From Planctomycetota bacterium (lineage in GTDB: Bacteria > Planctomycetota > OFTM77): 64,000 nt of DNA. Below the pieces are notes generated by a model. That model did not search any database and had not been told where the DNA came from. It saw only the letters and a list, made by a program, of their open reading frames with translations. Below are positions 27,524-34,594 of the stretch, piece by piece; within the stretch, counting starts at the first letter, position 1; every line of letters starts with the position of its first letter. The position numbers and the translations under genes are program-made. Location: assembly GCA_029260795.1 (NCBI GenBank), contig JAJDCO010000154.1:62001-126000 (forward strand), given 5' to 3'.

Positions 27524-28947
27524 GGCCTCTTCGCACGGTCGCCGTCCTGCCCACATTGATCACGTTGGGCAATGGCTTCTGCGGGTTCCTGGCGGTCAGC
27601 AAGATCGCGGACGCCTTGGCGGCGGAAGCCGACTCGGGTGCGGTCGACACACAGAAGCTCCTGACGGCCGGTTACCTGATCTTTCTGGCGATGGTGTTCG
27701 ATGCGTTCGACGGGTTCGTCGCGCGCCTGACCAAGACCTCGACGGACTTCGGCGGCCAGCTCGACTCGCTCTGTGATGCGGTGAGCTTCGGCCTCGCGCC
27801 GGCTTTCCTTGCCAAGGTCTTGATGGAGCACGGCAACAGCGAGGGCATTCGCGAGATCCACCCCAAGCTGGCACTGCTCCTCACCGCGCCGTTCGTCCTC
27901 TGTGCAATCCTCCGACTCGCTCGCTTCAACGTGCAGCTCGAGCACGAGGACGAAGCACATGACGCCTTCCAAGGGCTTCCGACACCGGCGGCGGCGGGAA
28001 TGTTGGTGGCGCTCTGTCTCCTGTTTCTCGATGCCGAGGTCGCTCGGCTACTGCCCTTCGACTCCAAGTTCCTCGTCTATGCGCTCATGCCCTTGTGCCC
28101 GGCCCTGGCGTTCTTGATGGTCGGCAAGCTCCACTACGTGCACTTCGTCAGCAAGCTGACGCGTGGACGCCGTTCGATGCAGCATCTGGTCGGGCTCATT
28201 GGACTGGTCGTCGTGTTCGCCTTCTATCCCGAGCTCTTCCTGGCGGTCGGCCTCGCCGTCTACACGCTCTCAGGGCCAGTACTCGCCGTGGCCGAGAAGG
28301 CCTCCGGGCGACGCCTGATGGATCGCCCACCCGAGGACTTCGAGCTCAGCCCCGAGGAGGAGGCGCTGCTCGATCTCGACCCCGAGGGTTGGGAGCTCGC
28401 CTATCTGGGGCTCGGCTCCAACGTGGGGAATCGAGCCGCCCTGATTCGCCGTGCGATCGAGATGATCGAGCAAGAGCCCGAGGTGCGCGTGGGGACGGTC
28501 TCGGATTTCTTCGAGACACGTTCGTTGGGGGGGCCTCCGCAGCGCAACTTCTTGAACGCCGTGATCGCGATCGAGACCACCCTCTCGCCCGGGGCCTTGC
28601 TCGACCGCTTGCAGGAGGTCGAGGCTCTGCTCGGCCGACGGCGTCTCGTGAGATGGGGGCCACGGACCGTCGACATCGACATCTTGCTCTACGGTGAGCG
28701 AGTCGTCGAGACACCGCGGCTGGTCGTGCCTCATCCCCGCCTGGGCGAGCGCGGGTTCGTCTTGGAGCCGCTGAGCGAGATCGCCCCAGACCTGGCTCAT
28801 CCGCTCACCGGACAGACAATCGGCGAGATGTACCAAGAGGCGCGGGACGCAGGCCGTCTGGAAGAGTCGCTGCGACGAATCCGCCACGAGCTCTCACTGA
28901 CGCGCACCGGGCATCCCTCTCGCAGTGAGCCCAAGCGAACGCCATGA
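27520..28947 (+). CDS. pssA-folK: Fusion: CDP-diacylglycerol-serine phosphatidyltransferase + HPPK (pssA-folK)
   Basis: One 475-residue frame joins two enzymes. Residues 1 to about 265 are a polytopic CDP-alcohol phosphatidyltransferase with the motif DGFVARLTKTSTDFGGQLD and Asp61, 64, 82 and 86, which makes phosphatidylserine. After an acidic linker (about 268-290) comes hydroxymethyldihydropterin pyrophosphokinase (about 292-430) with YLGLGSNVGNRAALIRRAIE, RNFLNAVIAIET and RWGPRTVDIDILLYG, an enzyme of folate synthesis. The frame is continuous and both halves look intact. The start is TTG at 27520, overlapping the psd stop; the sequence GNGFCGF near the N-terminus is typical of PssA, supporting this start. 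The pairing with psd makes phosphatidylethanolamine in two steps; panC follows. Confidence 0.9.
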   Translation: MRPLRTVAVLPTLITLGNGFCGFLAVSKIADALAAEADSGAVDTQKLLTAGYLIFLAMVFDAFDGFVARLTKTSTDFGGQLDSLCDAVSFGLAPAFLAKVLMEHGNSEGIREIHPKLALLLTAPFVLCAILRLARFNVQLEHEDEAHDAFQGLPTPAAAGMLVALCLLFLDAEVARLLPFDSKFLVYALMPLCPALAFLMVGKLHYVHFVSKLTRGRRSMQHLVGLIGLVVVFAFYPELFLAVGLAVYTLSGPVLAVAEKASGRRLMDRPPEDFELSPEEEALLDLDPEGWELAYLGLGSNVGNRAALIRRAIEMIEQEPEVRVGTVSDFFETRSLGGPPQRNFLNAVIAIETTLSPGALLDRLQEVEALLGRRRLVRWGPRTVDIDILLYGERVVETPRLVVPHPRLGERGFVLEPLSEIAPDLAHPLTGQTIGEMYQEARDAGRLEESLRRIRHELSLTRTGHPSRSEPKRTP

Positions 28948-28966
28948 AGGCGGAGGGCAGCATCTC

Positions 28967-29842
28967 ATGAGGGTGGAGATCCTCCGAACGCGCGCTGAGA
29001 TTCGAAAGCGAGTGCGCTCGCTTCGTCGGGTCGGAGAGTCGATCGGCCTGGTTCCGACGATGGGGGCGCTGCATGAAGGCCATGCCTCACTGGTGCGCCG
29101 CTCGGTGCGCGACAACCGACACACGATCGTGACGATCTTCGTCAACCCGCTGCAGTTCGGACCGAGCGAGGACCTCGCCGCTTACCCGCGTCAGCTCGAG
29201 GCCGACGCGCGGATCGTCGAGGGTGCCGGAGCGGGGATCCTCTTTGCGCCTAGCCCTCCCGAGGTGTATCCCGAGGGCGACGCGACCTTCGTGACGGTCG
29301 AGGGGCTGACGCGCGGTCTGTGCGGGCAATGCCGCCCGAGCCACTTTCGCGGCGTAACCACGGTCGTCGCGAAGCTCCTTCTCCTGGCGTCGCCGGATCG
29401 AGCCTACTTCGGTCAAAAGGACGCGCAGCAAGCGCGGGTGATTCGGCGCATGGTGCTCGACCTGGGCTTCGACGCGGAGATCGTCGTGCTTCCGACCGTC
29501 CGCGAGCCCGACGGGCTGGCGCTGAGCTCGCGCAATCGCTATCTCTCGCCGGAGGAGCGGACGCGCGCGCTGGCACTCTCCCGGGCCTTGGCGGCTGCAC
29601 GGGCATGCTTCGCGTCCGGAGAGCGTCGTGCGAAGGCTCTGCTCGAGCAGGCGCGACGGAGCCTGAGCGAGACTCCGGGTGTCGAGCTCGACTATCTCGA
29701 GCTCGTGGACGACGAGACGCTCGAGCCGATCGATACCGTGTCGTCGGCGGCGCTTCTCGCCGTGGCGGCGCGAGTGGGGCCGGCGCGCCTGATCGACAAC
29801 GTGGTGCTCGGCGCCTCTCGCGTCGTGGCTGCCGAGGAATGA
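28967..29842 (+). CDS. panC: Pantothenate synthetase
   Basis: The 291-residue product has all landmarks of PanC: the HIGH-like motif PTMGALHEGH (30-39), IFVNPLQFGPSEDLAAYPR, HFRGVTTVVAKLL, YFGQKDAQQ and the KMSKS-like ALSSRNRYLS. It condenses pantoate and beta-alanine with ATP in the cytoplasm, a step toward coenzyme A. The ATG at 28967 has GGAGGG upstream and begins the family's N-terminal strand; a start at 28925 would overlap the end of pssA-folK without a ribosome site. It lies 19 bases behind that gene and overlaps ispE by four bases (ATGA). folK and panC are neighbours in many bacteria, which fits the fusion gene upstream. Confidence 0.96.
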   Translation: MRVEILRTRAEIRKRVRSLRRVGESIGLVPTMGALHEGHASLVRRSVRDNRHTIVTIFVNPLQFGPSEDLAAYPRQLEADARIVEGAGAGILFAPSPPEVYPEGDATFVTVEGLTRGLCGQCRPSHFRGVTTVVAKLLLLASPDRAYFGQKDAQQARVIRRMVLDLGFDAEIVVLPTVREPDGLALSSRNRYLSPEERTRALALSRALAAARACFASGERRAKALLEQARRSLSETPGVELDYLELVDDETLEPIDTVSSAALLAVAARVGPARLIDNVVLGASRVVAAEE

Positions 29843-30753
29843 GCGACGAGCCGCTCGTCGCTCGGGAGGCGGAACGTCGGAACGAGCGCGGCTGGACCGT
29901 CTTTCCGCCCGCAAAGCTGAATCTCTCGCTCGAGATCCTCGGGCGACGCGAGGACGGCTACCACGAGCTGCGCACTGAGCTGGAGCCGATCGACTTGACG
30001 GATCGGCTGACCGTGGACGAGCACGCGGGACCGCTGACCTTGACCAGCTCGGATCCGAGCTTGCCCACCGATCGGCGAAACCTCGTCGTGCGAGCGGCCG
30101 AGGCCTACGGCGATCGAGTCGGTCGGTCACCGCGAGTCCGGATGCACCTCGAGAAGAGGATTCCCGCGGGAGCCGGTCTGGGGGGAGGCTCGAGCGATGC
30201 TGCGGCGACGCTCTGGGTGCTCGACCGCCTGTCGGGAGGACTCGTTGGCGACGAGGAGCTGATGTCGCTGGCCGCCGAGCTCGGATCGGACATTCCGTTC
30301 TTCTTGGGCGCGGGCCGAGCGATCGGGTCGGGTCGGGGGGAGATCCTCAGGCCTCGACCAGCGGTCCGAGTGAGCGACTACGTGCTCCTGTGGCCGCGGT
30401 TCTCAATCTCGTCGCAGGATGTGTACCGCAATTTAAGATCAAGCTTGATTTGGGAATACGGCGCAAATAGGATCGAAACGCTTCAAGATCCCCCGTTTGA
30501 TTCCAAGAACCATTCCTACAACCATGAGCAGGAGGCACGAAACGACCTCGGGCCAGTAGCCTGTCGTGTCTGTCCTTCGCTGGCGAAGACTTGGCACCAG
30601 TGTGAAGCGCTCGGGATCGGATCCTTTCACTTGACAGGGAGCGGCTCAACGCTCTTCACCCGCCAGGCCTCTCGATCTGCCGCGCAGCGCGTGGCGGGCG
30701 AGTTGCGCCGACGCGATTTGGGAGACGTCTTCGTCGTCCGGAACCTTTTTTGA
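29839..30753 (+). CDS. ispE: 4-diphosphocytidyl-2-C-methyl-D-erythritol kinase
   Basis: The 304-residue product is a GHMP kinase of the methylerythritol phosphate pathway. It shows [20 protein letters not shown], the ATP-binding loop [17 protein letters not shown] (109-125), [13 protein letters not shown] and the C-terminal TGSGSTLF. It phosphorylates the diphosphocytidyl intermediate of isoprenoid synthesis in the cytoplasm. The ATG at 29839 overlaps the panC stop. From about 30420 the DNA becomes distinctly less GC-rich, in the middle of the C-terminal domain, and stays so through spoVG; the protein still aligns by eye with the family ([14 protein letters not shown]), so it is not broken. 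ispE next to spoVG is a known order in several phyla. Confidence 0.93.
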   Translation: MSDEPLVAREAERRNERGWTVFPPAKLNLSLEILGRREDGYHELRTELEPIDLTDRLTVDEHAGPLTLTSSDPSLPTDRRNLVVRAAEAYGDRVGRSPRVRMHLEKRIPAGAGLGGGSSDAAATLWVLDRLSGGLVGDEELMSLAAELGSDIPFFLGAGRAIGSGRGEILRPRPAVRVSDYVLLWPRFSISSQDVYRNLRSSLIWEYGANRIETLQDPPFDSKNHSYNHEQEARNDLGPVACRVCPSLAKTWHQCEALGIGSFHLTGSGSTLFTRQASRSAAQRVAGELRRRDLGDVFVVRNLF

Positions 30754-30818
30754 GTTGGGAAGAAGGGTCGGGGCCGGGCGTTGGGGTGCGGGGATCAGGC
30801 GGAAAGGAGATCAGGACC

Positions 30819-31421
30819 GTGGAGATCACGGAGGTCAGGGTCAAGCTCACAGAGGATACCAGCGACGACAAGCTCCAAGCGTTCTGCAGCATCACCATCG
30901 ATGACGATTTCGTCATTCGTGATCTCAAGATCATTGGGGGGGCCAAGGGGCCATTCGTCGCAATGCCGTCGCGAAAGCTGGCCGATCGGTGCCAGAAATG
31001 CGGCGGAAAGAATCATCTGCGAGCACGTTTTTGCAATCAATGCGGCGGAAAGCTCAAACCAGATCGTGCTGAGCGGGACGAGAAAGGGCGGCCCAAGCTA
31101 CATGCCGACGTCGCTCACCCAATCAATTCAGTGTGTCGCGAGAGAATCCAATCTCTCGTGCTCGTGGAATTCCAGTCCGAGGTCGAGCGCTCGAAGCTGC
31201 ATGGCTATCGACCGCCCAGTCTGGATGATTACCTCACCGAAGACTTCGACTACGATTTTCAGTTCCTCCAGAACAATGCCCCGGAATCAGAGAGCGATTC
31301 CTTGTCCGGCCGAGCGGGAAAGCGCAGCGACTCTCGAGGAGAGTCTTCCGCCTCGCAGGATGAGACCAAGGGCACGACTCCCGAAGTGGATGACGACGAG
31401 TTTGGAGCCGGCATCCACTGA
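30819..31421 (+). CDS. spoVG: SpoVG family protein with inserted zinc ribbon and acidic tail
   Basis: The 200-residue product starts like SpoVG ([36 protein letters not shown]) and ends the core with [19 protein letters not shown]. Between the two halves, residues of about 53-97 form an insert with CQKC and CNQC (Cys58, 61, 72, 75), a zinc ribbon absent from the compact SpoVG of firmicutes. The last 75 or so residues are acidic and disordered (EDFDYDFQF, then a Ser/Glu-rich stretch). SpoVG proteins bind nucleic acids and act as regulators of division, sporulation or virulence genes in other phyla. The GTG at 30819 has AAAGGAG nine bases upstream. As far as I recall, zinc-ribbon SpoVG forms occur in planctomycetes. 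Confidence 0.88.
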   Translation: MEITEVRVKLTEDTSDDKLQAFCSITIDDDFVIRDLKIIGGAKGPFVAMPSRKLADRCQKCGGKNHLRARFCNQCGGKLKPDRAERDEKGRPKLHADVAHPINSVCRERIQSLVLVEFQSEVERSKLHGYRPPSLDDYLTEDFDYDFQFLQNNAPESESDSLSGRAGKRSDSRGESSASQDETKGTTPEVDDDEFGAGIH

Positions 31422-31451
31422 TCCGAGCGAAGGTGCGGGAAGGGCGATCTG

Positions 31452-32348
31452 GTGACGCCCCTTCCCACCGTCGCGCTGATCGGACCGGGAGTCGTCGGCA
31501 CCAGCCTCGGGCTGCTTCTTCAGAGCATTGGACATCCGGTTCGGGCCCTCATTGGTCGACGCCTCGAGGCGGCCCAAGTCGCTGCTCGGCTCTTCGATCC
31601 CTCTCCCCGGGCTTCGACAGAGCTCGATGCCGCAGCCGGCGCCGACTGGATCTTGATCACCACCCCCGATCGCGTCATCGAGTCCGTCTGTCGATCGGCG
31701 GCCCAGAAGGGGGTGCTCGACTCGCGCCCCCTGGTGGCCCACTGCAGCGGGGCCCTCGATGCCATCGGAGCCCTCGCGTCCGCTCGGGACGCCGGCTGCG
31801 CTGTCGCGTCCTGCCATCCGCTGCTCAGCTTCGCGGATGTCTCGCGAGCGGTCTCACATTTCGCGGGGACCTTCTGCTTTCTCGAAGGAGATCCGGTCGC
31901 CGTCGGAGCCCTGGGTCGATCCCTCGGGATGCTGAAGGCCCGGCCGGTCGCGCTGCGACCCGGCAGCAAGGCTCTCTATCACGCCGCCGCGGCCATCGCT
32001 TCGAACAACCTCGTCGCCGGTACCGGGCTCGCCGTCGAGCTGCTCGGAAGCGCCGGACTCGAGTCCGGCGAAGCTCTCGAGTCCCTCGTTCCGCTCTTGC
32101 AAAGCACGCTCGACAACCTCGCCAGCGTCGGGCTGCCCGACGCTTTGACCGGTCCCATCGAGCGAGGGGATGCCGAGATCGTCGCGGCGCACCTCCGCGC
32201 TCTTCAGGAGCTCGCGCCTCATCGAGTCGGTGCCTATACCACCCTCGCCGAGCTGGCCCTCGAGCTCGCCGTTCGCAAGGGATCACTCGACCGCGTGGCT
32301 GCGGAGTCCCTTCGACGGCTTCTCGAGTCTTCGCGAGGTGCGTCGTGA
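31452..32348 (+). CDS. DUF2520 / Rossmann-like oxidoreductase-related protein
   Basis: The 298-residue product begins with a Rossmann fold (VALIGPGVVGTSLGLLLQ, motif GPGVVG at 11-16), followed by ADWILITTPDRVIESV, then the DUF2520 segment (VAHCSGALDAIGAL, VASCHPLLSF, LYHAAAAIASNNLV). The layout resembles ketopantoate or pyrroline-carboxylate reductases, and the gene is commonly placed near panC or folK. It may reduce a keto acid such as ketopantoate, but this is only inferred from context and fold. The GTG at 31452 follows GGGAAGGG. Its stop overlaps the GTG of aroDE (GTGA), so the two are coupled. Confidence 0.82.
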   Translation: MTPLPTVALIGPGVVGTSLGLLLQSIGHPVRALIGRRLEAAQVAARLFDPSPRASTELDAAAGADWILITTPDRVIESVCRSAAQKGVLDSRPLVAHCSGALDAIGALASARDAGCAVASCHPLLSFADVSRAVSHFAGTFCFLEGDPVAVGALGRSLGMLKARPVALRPGSKALYHAAAAIASNNLVAGTGLAVELLGSAGLESGEALESLVPLLQSTLDNLASVGLPDALTGPIERGDAEIVAAHLRALQELAPHRVGAYTTLAELALELAVRKGSLDRVAAESLRRLLESSRGAS

Positions 32349-33832
32349 TCCTGACCGAGGGAATCCCCCGCCTCGTCGTCTCGCTGGTCGGTCCCGATCG
32401 CACGTCGCTCGAGCGGGATTGGGGGCGGGCGCAGGCACTCGCCGACGTCGTCGAGCTGCGGCTCGATCTCTGGGATGAGCCGGACGCGTCGTGGATTCTG
32501 GCGCGTTCCGAGCGACGGCCCGTGATCGTCACCTGCCGCCCGGTTCGACAGGGCGGACAGTGGGCCGGCTCGGAGAGCGGGCGCCTCGACCACCTCGAGC
32601 GAGCCGTTCGTGCGGGTGCCGAGGCGGTGGACCTCGAGCTCGACACCTGGGCCACTGCGTGCGAGCGGGATTGGATGAGCGCCGAGCGCCTCGTCTCGCA
32701 TCACGAGTTCGAACCGGGTGCCGGTGATGTGGAGGAGCTCCTCGCGCGTCTGGGAGCCGTCGGGGCGGAGGCCCTCAAGCTGGCCATCACGCCTTCGGAC
32801 GCGGAGAACGCCTTGGCATTGCTGGAGCGCGTGTCTCGGCTTGCCACTCCGGCCACGCTGATCGGCATGGGCGAAGCCGGGCAGGTGACTCGCGCGCTGG
32901 GAGCCCGCTACGGCAATCGACTGATCTACGCGGCACTCGACGCCGACTCCCGTGTTGCGCCAGGCCAGCTGGCGGCTGATCGACTCCGGATCGACTACCG
33001 CTTCGCCGAGCAGAGCTCGGATCAGATCGAGGGATGGTACGCCGTCGTCGGGAATCCGGTCGCCCAGAGCCGCAGCCCCGAGATCCACAACCTGGCTCTG
33101 AGCGAGGAATCGCTGCCCTTCGTCTATGTTCCGCTTCGCGTCATCGACTTCTCGCGCTTCATCGAACGGCTGGCGGCGCATCCCTGCCGGGGCCTTAGCG
33201 TGACTCTGCCCCACAAGCGCGCGGCCCTCGAGGCGAGCACCGCCGCCGATTCGGCGGCGCGTGAGATCGGAGCGGCCAACACGCTCACTCGTCGGCTCGA
33301 CGGATCGTGGGAGGCGATCAACACCGACGCACCGGCAGTCCTCGCGTCCCTGGGCGGTCCCGAGCAGGTTTCGGGGCGAGAGGTTCTCGTGCTCGGTGCG
33401 GGAGGAGCGTCTCGGGCGGCCGTTTGGGCCTTGCGCCAAGCGGGCGCCCAGGTCTCGGTTGCGAATCGGACCGCGTCGCGAGCGGCTGCACTGGGCGAAG
33501 AGCTCGGCGCTCGGGCGTTGCCGAGCCTCGACGTCGAGGCGAGTGACTACGACATCGTCGTCAATGCCACCTCGGTCGGGCTCGCCCCCGACACCGAGGC
33601 GACGCCTTTGCCGGCGGGAAGATTTCGGCCAGGGCAGGTCGTGTTCGATACAATCTACACGCCGCGTCACACGCGACTGCTGCGCGACGCAGCAGCGGGC
33701 GGCGCACAGCTCGTGCTCGGCGAGGAGATGTTTCTTCACCAAGCTCGTCTTCAGTGGGAGCGTTGGATGGGCCGTCCGGCGCCGTTGCGCACTTGGCGAG
33801 CGCGACTCTCGGCGCCACGGGAGCTCTCATGA
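32345..33832 (+). CDS. aroDE: Bifunctional 3-dehydroquinate dehydratase / shikimate dehydrogenase
   Basis: The 495-residue product fuses two shikimate-pathway enzymes. The first half (about 1-225) is a type I dehydroquinase with [11 protein letters not shown], the catalytic histidine region VSHHEFE and the Schiff-base lysine in ALKLAI (Lys145). The second half (about 230-480) is a shikimate dehydrogenase with [30 protein letters not shown], the NADP site [14 protein letters not shown] and NATSVGL. Together they convert dehydroquinate to shikimate. The GTG at 32345 overlaps the preceding stop and has GAGGTG upstream. The same fusion is known in plants and in some bacteria. The shikimate kinase gene overlaps the end by four bases. 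Confidence 0.93.
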   Translation: MILTEGIPRLVVSLVGPDRTSLERDWGRAQALADVVELRLDLWDEPDASWILARSERRPVIVTCRPVRQGGQWAGSESGRLDHLERAVRAGAEAVDLELDTWATACERDWMSAERLVSHHEFEPGAGDVEELLARLGAVGAEALKLAITPSDAENALALLERVSRLATPATLIGMGEAGQVTRALGARYGNRLIYAALDADSRVAPGQLAADRLRIDYRFAEQSSDQIEGWYAVVGNPVAQSRSPEIHNLALSEESLPFVYVPLRVIDFSRFIERLAAHPCRGLSVTLPHKRAALEASTAADSAAREIGAANTLTRRLDGSWEAINTDAPAVLASLGGPEQVSGREVLVLGAGGASRAAVWALRQAGAQVSVANRTASRAAALGEELGARALPSLDVEASDYDIVVNATSVGLAPDTEATPLPAGRFRPGQVVFDTIYTPRHTRLLRDAAAGGAQLVLGEEMFLHQARLQWERWMGRPAPLRTWRARLSAPRELS

Positions 33833-34371
33833 GCATCGCAATGACTCGGGTTTTCTTGATCGGATACCGCGCCTCGGGGAAGTCGACGATCGGGCGGAGC
33901 CTGGCGGATTCGTTGGGCTGGAGCTTCTGCGACACGGACATCGTGCTCGCGAAGCGACACGGTCAGCCGCCGGGCGAGCTGCTCCGATCGTGGGGGGAGC
34001 CGGCCTTTCGGGATGCGGAATCGGACGTTCTCGAAGAGGTGGTGACTCGGAGCGGTCGGTGGGTGTTCGCAACGGGCGGGGGAATCATCGAGCGCGAATC
34101 GAACGTCGTATTGATGCGTGCCTGCGGGCGCGTCGTGTATCTCGACGTGCCGGGGCCGGTGCTGCAAGAGCGGCTACTTCAGGTCGGCCCCGAAGCGGGA
34201 GGTCGTCCCTCTTTGACAGGTCGGGGCCCGGTGGACGAGGTTCCCGAGGTGCTGGCGCGGCGCCACCCGATCTACGGGAAGACCGCGCATGTGCGTGTGA
34301 AGGCGAATCGCACGGTCGGGCGGGTTCGCGACACGATCCTGAGGGAGCTCGACGTAGAATCTGCGAAGTAG
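33829..34371 (+). CDS. aroK: Shikimate kinase
   Basis: The 180-residue product has the shikimate kinase P-loop GYRASGKST (12-20), the substrate aspartate in [24 protein letters not shown] and the lid region [11 protein letters not shown] before an [12 protein letters not shown] helix. It phosphorylates shikimate with ATP in the cytoplasm, the step after AroDE. The ATG at 33829 overlaps the aroDE stop (ATGA) and has GGGAG about six bases upstream; the ATG at 33841 is an alternative giving 176 residues. It is the last gene of the operon that starts at psd. The gap after it (34372-34594) carries the promoter of the next gene. Confidence 0.94.
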   Translation: MSIAMTRVFLIGYRASGKSTIGRSLADSLGWSFCDTDIVLAKRHGQPPGELLRSWGEPAFRDAESDVLEEVVTRSGRWVFATGGGIIERESNVVLMRACGRVVYLDVPGPVLQERLLQVGPEAGGRPSLTGRGPVDEVPEVLARRHPIYGKTAHVRVKANRTVGRVRDTILRELDVESAK

Positions 34372-34467
34372 TAGCTGGGGATGGGTACGTTTTTTGCTAA
34401 GGCCGTAAGCTGCCCGCCTTTTGGGGTTTAGGTGCCGATAAGCTCCTCGGGTTTGGGAATCAGAGAC

Positions 34468-34496
34468 TGGAAACGCTCCCGGGCCCAGCGTATACT
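34468..34496 (+). promoter_or_regulatory. Predicted promoter of the exported HEAT-repeat gene
   Basis: TGGAAA (34468-34473) and TATACT (34491-34496) are 17 bases apart. The -10 box matches the consensus in five of six positions. It lies in the 223-base gap behind the shikimate kinase gene and would start transcription roughly 90 bases before the TTG at 34595. A T6 run at 34390-34395 precedes it but has no hairpin, so a terminator there is not supported. Confidence 0.5.
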
Positions 34497-34594
34497 CGAC
34501 CCGTCGGGTGTTCCGCTCGAGCCGGCGGGTGGATTCAAGAGACTCGGGCGGGGCAGACGGCAGGGAGCAGCAGAGAAAACGAGCGGAGATCGCG

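Noticed and set aside
34390-34395. T-run behind the shikimate kinase gene as a terminator
   Set aside because: No hairpin precedes it.
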